A stretch of 64,000 nucleotides of DNA from CAWCBH01 sp963793785 (lineage in GTDB: Bacteria > Actinomycetota > Thermoleophilia > Solirubrobacterales > 70-9). A model generated the notes under the pieces. It worked only from the letters and a program-made list of their open reading frames with translations, was not told the DNA's origin and did no database searches. Of the stretch, positions 48,472 through 55,691 are shown piece after piece; position 1 is the stretch's first letter, and each line of letters begins with the position of its first letter. Made by a program: the position numbers and the translations under genes. The stretch lies in contig CAWCBH010000005.1 in the NCBI GenBank assembly GCA_963793785.1, positions 1-64,000 on the forward strand. The letters are read 5' to 3'.

Positions 48472-50181
48472 TCAGGGACGGATCGGCTCTCCAGGTCTCG
48501 GCGGCAGGCCCGGTCTCGGCAGGGGCTTGGTCGTGAAGCGGCAGTCGCGTCCGACGCATCCCTCGAGGCGCTGGATCTGCCGCCGCAGGAACGCCTGCAC
48601 GCGGTCGAAGCGGGGGTTCGTGACCCGGTTGTTGAGCTCCTCCGGATCCTTGACCACGTCGTAGAGCTCGCGGTCGCCGGTCTCGTACTCGACGTACATG
48701 TAGGGCCCGAGGCGCACGCCGAGGTAGTTCTCGACCGGGGCTGCGATCGAGGCCGAGGCGCCGCCACGGCGAGGCACGCGGTCGGGAACGCCGTCGCCGT
48801 CCACGTCGGTCGCGTTGATGAACGACTCGAGCAGGATCGGGCGCCGGCTGCGCAGCGAGTTGTCGCGCCAGTAGCGGACCAGGGACCGCCCGTCGACTCG
48901 GCGGGAGGCCCGCCCCGATGCCAGCTCCAGGATCGTCGGCGCGATGTCGATGTTCGCGACCAGCTCAGCCGATCGCGAAAGGGCCTGGATTCCGGGGCCG
49001 CGAATCAGCAGCGGCATGTGGATCGCCGGCTCATAGGGCAGGAACTTCGAGCGCTCGAGGCGATGCTCTCCGAAGAAGAAGCCGTTGTCGGAGAGGAAGA
49101 GCACATAGGTGTTCGACAGTTCGCCGCTGCGGCGCAGCGCGTCGAGCACTTCTCCCACTCCCTCGTCGACGGTGCGCAGCGACTCGAGGCTCTTCTGGTA
49201 CTCGATCCTGATCCGGCGGATGGCGATCTGGTCGAGGTAGTTGGCGTCGTCGCGGATGAAGCTCGGCTTGTCGGAGACGTTGCCTTCGTTGAAGCTCGGC
49301 GGCTTCGGGAGCGGAGTGTCGACCGCGGAGTCGTAGTGGCGGGCGGCCGGCTCGGGCCCGATCGGAGGCCGCGGGTCACCGTGCGGGGCGTTGTAGTCGA
49401 GCTGTAGGTAGAAGGGCCGTCCCGGCGCCGAGCCCTCGATCTGCTGCACCGCCCGAGTCGTCATCGAGTCCAGCGAGTGGTTGCAGGAGCCCACCAGCGG
49501 CGGTGTGTCCGGGCAGCCCGGATCGTCCTTGCCGTTGGTCTGGTCGTAGTTGCGGTCCCCGAACGGTCCTTCCAGGCGGCCGTCGACGTTGAGCATGTAG
49601 CCGTAGAAGAGGCGAGCGGAGTTGTCGCTCGCCGCCGTCTGCCAGCTGTCCCAGCCCGGCGGCACCTCGCTCTCGGGGTCGTCCTTGGTCGCACCGCCGT
49701 AGTTGTTGATGAACTTGCCGACGTGGATCGTGCGGTAGCCCGCGGTCTGCAGCCAGACGCCGAGGTTGTGCTCGTAGATCGCCTTCTCCTGGTAGCCCGG
49801 CCAGCCGCCGCGGGGGGCGTCGTTGGAGATAACCCCGTGGCTGTGGGCATAGCGGCCGCTCAACAGCGTCGCCCGCGAGGGGCAGCAGAGCGGGTAGGAC
49901 GCGTAGTAGCGGTTGAAGGTCACCCCGGTCTTCTTGATCAGATCGAGGGTGTTCGGCATCACCCGGGCTTTCACGCCAAGGGGGGTGATCCAGGTCGCAT
50001 AGAGCTGGCGCAGCGTCTGATCGTCGGTCTGGATCACGACGATGTTCGGCCGCGGCGTGGCGTCGGCGGGGGTCGGGCCGCGCGTCGCGAGCAGAGCCAG
50101 GAAGCCGGCCAGCGCCACCACGGCAGCGAAGGCCAGGCGCCAAGGGCGCGACGGATTGCTTTTCGCTCGCTCTACGACCAT
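48472..50181 (-). CDS. Secreted sulfatase (formylglycine type)
   Basis: A 569-aa arylsulfatase-family enzyme with an N-terminal export signal or anchor (WRLAFAAVVALAGFLALLATRG). The formylglycine motif is C99-C-P-S-R with ATLLSGRYAHSHG following; D53-D54 (IQTDDQT) and LSDNGFFFGEHR are metal-site regions. It should hydrolyse sulfate esters outside the cell after conversion of C99 by a formylglycine-generating enzyme (not in the window). Unusual: a calcium-loop-like DVDGDGVPD lies near residue 460. It converges on the membrane sulfatase-fold gene with an 18-base gap. Confidence 0.88.
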   Translation of the reverse strand: MVVERAKSNPSRPWRLAFAAVVALAGFLALLATRGPTPADATPRPNIVVIQTDDQTLRQLYATWITPLGVKARVMPNTLDLIKKTGVTFNRYYASYPLCCPSRATLLSGRYAHSHGVISNDAPRGGWPGYQEKAIYEHNLGVWLQTAGYRTIHVGKFINNYGGATKDDPESEVPPGWDSWQTAASDNSARLFYGYMLNVDGRLEGPFGDRNYDQTNGKDDPGCPDTPPLVGSCNHSLDSMTTRAVQQIEGSAPGRPFYLQLDYNAPHGDPRPPIGPEPAARHYDSAVDTPLPKPPSFNEGNVSDKPSFIRDDANYLDQIAIRRIRIEYQKSLESLRTVDEGVGEVLDALRRSGELSNTYVLFLSDNGFFFGEHRLERSKFLPYEPAIHMPLLIRGPGIQALSRSAELVANIDIAPTILELASGRASRRVDGRSLVRYWRDNSLRSRRPILLESFINATDVDGDGVPDRVPRRGGASASIAAPVENYLGVRLGPYMYVEYETGDRELYDVVKDPEELNNRVTNPRFDRVQAFLRRQIQRLEGCVGRDCRFTTKPLPRPGLPPRPGEPIRP

Positions 50182-50206
50182 CGAAAACGCCTGCTCGACG
50201 CCTGCC

Positions 50207-50212
50207 TAAGAT
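50207..50212 (+). promoter_or_regulatory. -10 element (TAAGAT) for the GNAT gene
   Basis: TAAGAT ends 10 bases before GTG 50223, again close to a leaderless arrangement. It lies in the 41-base gap between divergent genes. Confidence 0.4.
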
Positions 50213-50222
50213 TGCGCGTCCC

Positions 50223-50726
50223 GTGCCTGCCAACCAGCAACCAGGAAGCGGAGCCGAAGTTGCGAGGGTACCGATCAGAGTTGCCGTCCCGGCCGATGCG
50301 GCGGCGGTCTCGCGCCTGATCGCCGGCTTCCGCGACTACTACGGCGAGGCCGAGCCGGCGGATGCGACCATCGAGGCGGTCGTCGAGACCCTGCTCGCGG
50401 ACCCCGGCACCGAGTTCCTGCTTGCCGGCGATCCGCCACGCGCGGTCGCGCAGCTGCGCTTTCGGCCCTCGGTCTGGACCGGCGCCGACGACGCCTGGCT
50501 GGAGGATCTCTTCGTCGAGCCGGACGAGCGGGGTGCCGGCCTCGGCCGCGGCCTGGCCGAGGCCTGCGTAGAGCGGGCGCGCGACCGCGGCTGCAAGCGG
50601 ATCCAGCTCGACGCCAACGAGCGCAACGAGGCGGCGATCTCCCTCTATGAGTCGCTTGGCTTTCGATCCGAGTCGCCGGGCCGCTGGGACGGCGCCCGCA
50701 ACCTCTACTTCACGAAGCGGCTCTAG
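50223..50726 (+). CDS. GNAT-family N-acetyltransferase
   Basis: A 167-aa acetyltransferase. The acetyl-CoA-binding motif A is LFVEPDERGAGLGRGLAEACVERARDRG (R/Q-x2-G-x-G/A) and motif B is ANERNEAAISLYESLGF. The N-terminal 15 residues are extra. The substrate (protein, amine or antibiotic) is unknown. It ends 6 bases from the convergent dehalogenase gene; the tract between them repeats CGGCTCTAG twice, so each gene uses one TAG. Confidence 0.85.
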   Translation: MPANQQPGSGAEVARVPIRVAVPADAAAVSRLIAGFRDYYGEAEPADATIEAVVETLLADPGTEFLLAGDPPRAVAQLRFRPSVWTGADDAWLEDLFVEPDERGAGLGRGLAEACVERARDRGCKRIQLDANERNEAAISLYESLGFRSESPGRWDGARNLYFTKRL

Positions 50727-50731
50727 CGGCT

Positions 50732-51418
50732 CTAGCTCTTGGCGCCGAGCTTTGCGGCGGCGGCGCGGAAGTTCTTCACCACGACGCTGGGGGCCTTGCG
50801 GCCGTCGAGCTTCTCGCCGTGGCGGTTGACCCAGATCACCGGCACGTTCATCTTCAGCAGCGGGGCGACGTCGTTCTCATAGTCGGAGCCGATGTGGACC
50901 CAGCCCTTCTTGCCGCCGATCCGCCGCGCGCACTCCTTGAAGTGGGTCGGGTCGGGCTTGTAGCTGCGCACTTGCTGCGCGGTGACGACGAGATCGAGGT
51001 CGGTGCGCAGATGGCGGCGGGAGATGCCCAGCAGCTTGTCGTCGATGTTGGAGATGATCCCGACGTCGTAGCGCTTGCCGAGCCGGTCCATCGCCGCGTT
51101 GGCCTCCCGAAACGGCAGCCAATAGGCGACGCTGTCGGGTAGGAACTGGGCTCGCGAGGGCTCGATCTCCCAGCCCAGCTCGCCCGCGACCTTGACGATC
51201 GTGCGCCGCAGCACCTCCGCGTAGAGCTCATACGAGCCGGCCATGATCTCCGCCTGCACCTCCAGGAAGCGCCCCATCAGCGCCTTCTCATCGAAGCTGA
51301 AGCCGTCCTTCTCGGCTTCCTTGCGGCAGGCGTCGATGATCCCCTTTTCCCAATCGATCAGGGTCCCGTAGCAGTCGGTAGTCACCCAGGTGATGGTTTT
51401 CAGGGCTGGAAGCGCCAT
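50732..51418 (-). CDS. Haloacid dehalogenase type II / HAD hydrolase
   Basis: A 228-aa HAD-superfamily protein. The nucleophile motif TTDCYGTLIDWE matches L-2-haloacid dehalogenases (D-x-Y-G-T-L), followed by IISNIDDKLL, VRSYKPDPTHF with the conserved lysine, and HIGSDYENDV. A true dehalogenase or a phosphatase are both possible. The start is the ATG at 51418 because the -10 CATAAT overlaps an ATG at 51433, placing that codon upstream of the transcription start. Confidence 0.8.
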   Translation of the reverse strand: MALPALKTITWVTTDCYGTLIDWEKGIIDACRKEAEKDGFSFDEKALMGRFLEVQAEIMAGSYELYAEVLRRTIVKVAGELGWEIEPSRAQFLPDSVAYWLPFREANAAMDRLGKRYDVGIISNIDDKLLGISRRHLRTDLDLVVTAQQVRSYKPDPTHFKECARRIGGKKGWVHIGSDYENDVAPLLKMNVPVIWVNRHGEKLDGRKAPSVVVKNFRAAAAKLGAKS

Positions 51419-51431
51419 GAGAGCGGCGGGC

Positions 51432-51437
51432 ATTATG
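51432..51437 (-). promoter_or_regulatory. -10 element (CATAAT) for the dehalogenase gene
   Basis: CATAAT on the minus strand (51437-51432) is 13 bases before ATG 51418, giving a leader of only a few bases. Confidence 0.4.
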
Positions 51438-51465
51438 ACCTAACGCCCCGGTCTGCGGGCGGCGG

Positions 51466-51471
51466 TATACG
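51466..51471 (+). promoter_or_regulatory. -10 element (TATACG) for sucCD
   Basis: TATACG (or TACGCT at 51468-51473) lies 11-13 bases before ATG 51485, so the sucC mRNA has at most a few leader bases. Confidence 0.4.
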
Positions 51472-51484
51472 CTCCCGCCGCCGC

Positions 51485-52651
51485 ATGGACCTGCTCGAGT
51501 ACCAGGGAAAGCAGCTCTTCGCCAAGCACGGCGTGGCGGTTCCCGGCGGCGAGGTGGCTGCGACGGCCGACGAAGCGGTCGCCGCGGCCGAGAAGGTCGG
51601 CTACCCATGCGCGGTCAAGGCGCAGGTGCTGATCGGCGGTCGCGGCAAGGCCGGCGGCATCAAGATCGCCCAGGACGGCGGCGAGGCACGCGACCACGCC
51701 GAGGCGATTCTCGGGATGGACATCCGCGGGCCCCGCGGCGAGGGCCCGTTCAAGGTCCACCAGGTCTGGATCGAGGCCGGCTCCGACATCGCCGCCGAGT
51801 ACTACGCGTCGGTGATCCTCGACCGCGGCGAGAAGAAGCTGCTGGCGATGGTCTCCGCCAAGGGGGGGATGGACATCGAGGCCGTCGCCGAGGACGACCC
51901 GGCCGCGCTCGTCAAGCGCCATATCGATCCCTCGCGCGATTTCGACGCCTCGGCCGCCCGGCCGATCGTCGACGACGCGGGCCTCGACGAGGACATCCGC
52001 GACGAGGCTGCCGAGGTGCTTGCTCGCCTCGCCGAGGTCGCCCTCTCCGAGGACGCGACGCTGATCGAGGTCAACCCGCTGATCGTCACTGCCGATCGCA
52101 AGGTCGTGGCGCTCGACGCCAAGGTGACGATCGACGGCAACGCGCTGTTTCGCCACGAGGACCTGGCCGGAATTGCAGATACGGCGGCCGAGGATCCCCA
52201 GGAGGCGATGGCGAAGGAGAAGGGCCTCACCTACGTCAAGCTCGACGGCAACGTCGGCATCCTCGGCAACGGGGCCGGGCTCTGCATGTCGACCCTCGAC
52301 GTCGTCGCCCAGGCGGGCGGCGACCCGGCGAACTTCCTCGACGCCGGCGGTGGCTCCAAGGCGGAGGCGATCGTCGACGCGCTGCAGGTGATCACCTCCG
52401 ATCCCAAGGTGACTGCCGTTCTCTTCAACATCTTCGGCGGCATCACCCGCTGCGACGAGGTGGCGAAGGGAATCATCGAGGCCTCGAAGCAGATCGACCT
52501 CAAGGTGCCGTTGGTCGTCCGCCTCGACGGGACCAACTCCGAGGAGGGCCTGCGGCTGCTCGAGGAAGCCGACATCGACGGGTTGGAGGTCGAGTCGACG
52601 ATGCTCGGGGCCGCCAAGCGTGTGGTCGAGCTGGCGGGTGGTGGCTCGTGA
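51485..52651 (+). CDS. sucC: Succinyl-CoA ligase (ADP/GDP-forming) beta subunit
   Basis: A 388-aa ATP-grasp subunit of the TCA-cycle succinyl-CoA synthetase. It begins MDLLEYQGKQLFAKHGV, with AVKAQVLIGGRGKAGGIKIA in the nucleotide site and GNGAGLCMSTLDVVAQAGG and NIFGGITRCDEVAKGI in the CoA-ligase domain. Length is standard. It overlaps sucD by GTGA. It could take succinyl-CoA from the methylmalonyl-CoA mutase route as well as from the TCA cycle. Confidence 0.96.
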   Translation: MDLLEYQGKQLFAKHGVAVPGGEVAATADEAVAAAEKVGYPCAVKAQVLIGGRGKAGGIKIAQDGGEARDHAEAILGMDIRGPRGEGPFKVHQVWIEAGSDIAAEYYASVILDRGEKKLLAMVSAKGGMDIEAVAEDDPAALVKRHIDPSRDFDASAARPIVDDAGLDEDIRDEAAEVLARLAEVALSEDATLIEVNPLIVTADRKVVALDAKVTIDGNALFRHEDLAGIADTAAEDPQEAMAKEKGLTYVKLDGNVGILGNGAGLCMSTLDVVAQAGGDPANFLDAGGGSKAEAIVDALQVITSDPKVTAVLFNIFGGITRCDEVAKGIIEASKQIDLKVPLVVRLDGTNSEEGLRLLEEADIDGLEVESTMLGAAKRVVELAGGGS

Positions 52652-53520
52652 GCATCATCGTCGGCGATGAGACGAAGCTCGTCGTCTCCGGGCTGACCGG
52701 GCGCGAGGGCTCCTTCCACGGGCTCCGCAACCGCGACTACGGGACCGACCTTGTGGCCGGGGTGACCCCGAAGAAGGGTGGCCAGGACGTCGACGGCGTG
52801 CCGATCTTCGACACCATCGCCGAGGCCGTGACCGAGCGCGGCGCCAACACGTCGATGATCTTCGTCCCCGCCCGCTTCGCGGCCGCCGCGATCGACGAGG
52901 CGATCGAGGCCGGCGTCGCCACGGTGATCGCGATCACCGAGGGGATCCCGGTGCTCGACATGCTGCGGACCTATTGGAAGGCGCGCGATGCGGGCGTGCG
53001 GCTGATCGGCCCGAATTGCCCCGGCGTGCTCTCGCCGGGCAAGGCCAACGTGGGGATCATCCCCGCCCAGTTCTTCGACCCGGGAAAGATCGGCGTCGTC
53101 TCCAAGTCCGGCACCCTGACCTACCAGATCGGCAACGAGCTCAAGCAGGCTGGCGAGGGCAACTCCTCGATCGTCGGCATCGGCGGCGACCCGATCGTCG
53201 GCTCCGACTTCATCGACGTCCTCACCCTCTACGAGGCCGACGACGAGACCGAGTTGATCGTGATGGTCGGGGAGATCGGCGGCGACGCCGAGGAACGGGC
53301 GGCCGAGTTCATCGCAGAGAAGGTCTCCAAGCCGGTGGTCGCCTACATCGCCGGCTTCACCGCCCCGCCCGGCAAGCAGATGGGCCACGCCGGCGCGATC
53401 ATCTCCGGCTCCTCGGGGACCGCGCAGGCAAAGAAGGACGCGCTCGAGGCGAAGGGCGTGCGGGTCGGCGAGAGCCCGACCGAGGCCGCGAAGATCGCGG
53501 TCGAGACCCTGCGCGGCTAG
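52648..53520 (+). CDS. sucD: Succinyl-CoA ligase alpha subunit
   Basis: A 290-aa CoA-binding subunit. Motifs: VVSGLTGREGSFHGL, IGPNCPGVLSPGKANVGI, SKSGTLTYQI, and the phosphorylated histidine region MGHAGAIISGSSGTAQAK. The GTG at 52648 overlaps the sucC stop by 4 bases and gives the usual family length. It forms the active-site histidine phosphate and binds CoA, partnered with SucC. Confidence 0.96.
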   Translation: MSIIVGDETKLVVSGLTGREGSFHGLRNRDYGTDLVAGVTPKKGGQDVDGVPIFDTIAEAVTERGANTSMIFVPARFAAAAIDEAIEAGVATVIAITEGIPVLDMLRTYWKARDAGVRLIGPNCPGVLSPGKANVGIIPAQFFDPGKIGVVSKSGTLTYQIGNELKQAGEGNSSIVGIGGDPIVGSDFIDVLTLYEADDETELIVMVGEIGGDAEERAAEFIAEKVSKPVVAYIAGFTAPPGKQMGHAGAIISGSSGTAQAKKDALEAKGVRVGESPTEAAKIAVETLRG

Positions 53521-53541
53521 GCCCGGACGCCGGAACCGGTC

Positions 53542-53620
53542 AACCCGCCGAACGTCCCGAGGACTCGCTTCGGGGGGGCCGGGGGAGTGCCGGACACCGG
53601 TTGCGAACCCGCCGAACGTC
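53542..53620 (+). repeat. 15-bp direct repeat upstream of the aminotransferase gene
   Basis: AACCCGCCGAACGTC occurs at 53542-53556 and 53606-53620 (64 bp apart), each shortly after a CCGGT. The pair lies in the 173-base gap between sucD and the aminotransferase gene. It may be an operator or a remnant duplication. Confidence 0.5.
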
Positions 53621-53680
53621 GCGGAGTTACCGCTATCGTGCCAAGGCGGGGTGGCGAAGGTGACGACTCTGAACCGTTGC

Positions 53681-53686
53681 TACGCT
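53681..53686 (+). promoter_or_regulatory. -10 element (TACGCT) for the aminotransferase gene
   Basis: TACGCT is 7 bases before ATG 53694. A weak GTGACG (53660-53665) is 15 bases upstream as a possible -35. Leaderless arrangement. Confidence 0.45.
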
Positions 53687-53693
53687 CGCCGCG

Positions 53694-54798
53694 ATGGCCT
53701 CCGACACGATCAGCTTCGCGCGCGGAGCACCCAGCGCCGACATCTTGCCCGCGGCCGCGGTTCGCGACGCGGCGGCGAGGGCGCTGGAAAGCGATTGGGA
53801 GAAGGCGCTCTCCTACGGCACCGGGATTGGCCACCCGGGGCTCTGCGAGTGGGTCGCGGATCGCCACGGGGGGCTGGATGCTGCCGCAGGTGATGGTCAC
53901 CAACGGCTCGCTCGAGGCCGGCGCGATGCTGTTCGAGCGCCTGCTCGAGCCCGGCGACCGGGTCGTCGTCGAGCAGCCCTCCTACGACCGCACGCTGCTG
54001 CTGCTCGGCCGCCTCGGGGTCGAGTTCGTGCCGATTCCGCTGCAGGCCGACGGGCTCGACGTCGACGCGCTGGAGGCCGCCCTGGAGGCGGGCCCGGTGA
54101 AGCTCGCGCACGTGATCCCCAACTTCCACAACCCGGCCGGCTGCACGCTCTCGGCTGCCAAGCGCGAGCGGCTGCTGGCGCTGGCCGCCGAGCACGGCTT
54201 CTGGCTCTTCGAGGACGACCCCTACCGCGAGCTGCCCTTCGAGGAGGAGCCGCCGGCGACGATGCTCTCCCAGGACACGGCGGGGCGGGTCATCCATGCC
54301 TCCTCGTTCTCGAAGACGGTCAGCCCCGGCGTGCGGGTCGGCTACCTGGCCGGGCCCGAGGAGGAGATCAAGCACCTCGCCAAGCACGCCAACGAGCAAT
54401 ACATCTCCCCGAACATGCTGGCCGAGTCGATCGTCCTCGAGCTCTGTGTGTCCGGCGACCTCGACCGCAACATCGAGTTCGTCAAGGGGGCCTTGCGCGA
54501 GCGACGCGACGCCCTCGTCGAAGCCCTCGGCGAGCAGCTCCCCGAGGCCGAGTTCGTGGTCCCCGGCGGCGGTTACTTCCTCTGGCTGACCTTGCCCGGC
54601 CTTGCCGACAGCGAGGAGCTGCGCAAGGCGGCCTCCGAGGAGGGCGTCGGGTTCATCGCCGGCCCCGACTTCATGCTCGAGGGCGGCGAGTCGAGCCTGC
54701 GCCTCTCCTTCGCCAGCGTGCCGCCGGAGCGGATCGGCGAGGGCGTGGCGCGGATCGCCCGCTCGCTGCAGCGCTCCGGCGCTGCCTCCGCCGCGTAG
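53694..54798 (+). pseudogene. PLP-dependent aminotransferase (class I/II, MocR/LysN-like), frameshifted near 53863-53884
   Basis: Fold-type I aminotransferase, about 367 aa if the frame is repaired. Residues 1-60 (ISFARGAPSADILPAAAVRDAAARAL, LSYGTGIGHPGLCEWVADRHG) are in one frame; from QVMVTNGSLEAGAMLFERLLEPGD on, the rest is in another. One extra base between 53863 and 53884, most simply in the run of six Gs, explains it. The later motifs are intact: IIPNFHNPAG-like VIPNFHNPAG, FEDDPYREL and the PLP lysine in SSFSKTVSPGVRVGYL. Family members transaminate 2-aminoadipate or aromatic/branched amino acids. Confidence 0.7.
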
Positions 54799-54913
54799 GG
54801 CAGCGGGTTCAGCTGACCGGACCGCCGTCGCCTTCACCAGCATTTCACTCCCGCTTTAGGGAGCTGCTCTACCTTGCCCGACGGAGAGGGAAGAGCGAAA
54901 GAGGGGAGCGGGG

Positions 54914-55114
54914 ATGAGCCCGATGCAGTTGATCGACGGAAACGTTCGGCGCCAGGACCGGCTGGAGAGCGAGAGCGCCGCCGCCAATCGCAGGTTGACC
55001 GAGCTGGCGGCCGCGGTCCGCGACCACGAGCACGCGCTGCGGCGCAATCGCCCGTTCGCGCTTCGCGCCCCTGACGACGAGCTCTACCGCCGCCTGCGCC
55101 AGATCTGCGGCTAG
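54914..55114 (+). CDS. Small helical protein, paralog 1
   Basis: A 66-aa protein I cannot name. It is probably all-helical: QDRLESESAAANRRLTELAAAVRDHEHAL, then ending ELYRRLRQICG. It shares the pattern L-(T/S)-x-L-A-A-A-(V/I)-R-D-H-E-(H/R)-A-L and L-Y-R-R-L-R-Q-I-(C/S)-G with the gene at 55337-55543 on the other strand, so the two are paralogs. AGGGGAG lies about six bases before the ATG. A TACCTT (54870-54875) is a possible -10. Function unknown. Confidence 0.65.
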   Translation: MSPMQLIDGNVRRQDRLESESAAANRRLTELAAAVRDHEHALRRNRPFALRAPDDELYRRLRQICG

Positions 55115-55169
55115 GCACGACGCGGGTTGGTTAGCCCGCCCCGGTGGTCAGGGGAAGCGCCGCGATCGG

Positions 55170-55340
55170 TCAGCGGACGGGCCTTCGCTCGAGTCGGCGC
55201 CGCATCTGGGCGGCGAGGTGCTCTGCTGCCGGCAGCGATTGCCAGCTGAGGCAGTCCCCGCACTTGCGCCCGTAGCGGCGCGTCTTCGGATTCTCACGTG
55301 GACCGTCGAGCAGCGCGCCGCAGCGGGGGCACAGGCTCAT
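55170..55340 (-). CDS. Tiny zinc-ribbon protein
   Basis: A 56-aa protein: SLCPRCGALLDGP, then RKCGDCLSWQSLPAAEHLAAQM and a basic end RRRLERRPVR. The C-x2-C...C-x2-C pattern predicts one zinc site. Its ATG overlaps the stop of paralog 2 by ATGA, so the two are co-translated. No family name is recalled; small zinc ribbons often bind nucleic acids or partner proteins. Confidence 0.6.
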   Translation of the reverse strand: MSLCPRCGALLDGPRENPKTRRYGRKCGDCLSWQSLPAAEHLAAQMRRRLERRPVR

Positions 55341-55543
55341 CTCCTGCCGCCGGAGATCTGGCGCAGGCGCCGGTAGAGATGGATGTCGGCGTAGCGCATT
55401 GATTGGGGGCGCCCGGCCAGCGCCCGTTCGTGGTCGCGGATCGCCGCCGCAAGATCTGACAGTCGCCGCTCGCTCCGTCGCAGCCTCTGCGCCTCGATTG
55501 GTAGCTCCTCGGTCTTCGGTTCGCTTCCCGGTGCCGGGGGCAT
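55337..55543 (-). CDS. Small helical protein, paralog 2, coupled to a zinc-ribbon gene
   Basis: A 68-aa protein, a paralog of the one at 54914: RRLSDLAAAIRDHERALAG and LYRRLRQISGGRR. Its N-terminal 20 residues are Pro/Glu-rich (PPAPGSEPKTEELPIE). A perfect Shine-Dalgarno AAAGGAGGTG (55557-55548) precedes the ATG and is the best in the window, so the mRNA is not leaderless and is probably well translated. Upstream is a palindrome flanked by direct repeats. It is followed by the zinc-ribbon gene (4-base overlap). Confidence 0.65.
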   Translation of the reverse strand: MPPAPGSEPKTEELPIEAQRLRRSERRLSDLAAAIRDHERALAGRPQSMRYADIHLYRRLRQISGGRR

Positions 55544-55554
55544 CGCCCACCTCC

Positions 55555-55592
55555 TTTAGCACTTTGTTGACTCAGAAAGTCAACTTTAGCAC
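55555..55592. promoter_or_regulatory. Palindrome flanked by direct repeats (operator) before paralog 2
   Basis: GTTGACT (55566-55572), CAGAA, AGTCAAC (55578-55584) form an inverted repeat. TTTAGCAC is repeated at 55555-55562 and 55585-55592 on either side. On the minus strand TTGACT could be a -35. It resembles, but does not equal, the HspR HAIR consensus (CTTGAGT-N7-ACTCAAG). Confidence 0.5.
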
Positions 55593-55621
55593 CTCGACCG
55601 GTGCCCGACTTTGGCTTCGGT

Positions 55622-55660
55622 GTGGCGCGAAACTCGGCCTATAGCCGAAGAACTCGCCAC
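55622..55660. repeat. 39-nt quasi-palindromic intergenic element, copy B
   Basis: GTGGCG (55622-55627), CGAAA, CTCGGC (55633-55638), loop CTATA, GCCGAA (55644-55649), GAACT, CGCCAC (55655-55660). It has the same length and layout as copy A at 26630-26668, with the same 5' TTCGGT and 3' TC flanks. Confidence 0.6.
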
Positions 55661-55691
55661 TCCGCCGCCTGCGCCAGTTCTGGCTGATGCC

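Noticed and set aside
55566..55584. A true HspR HAIR element
   Set aside because: Arms are GTTGACT/AGTCAAC with N5 rather than CTTGAGT/ACTCAAG with N7, and no heat-shock gene is adjacent.
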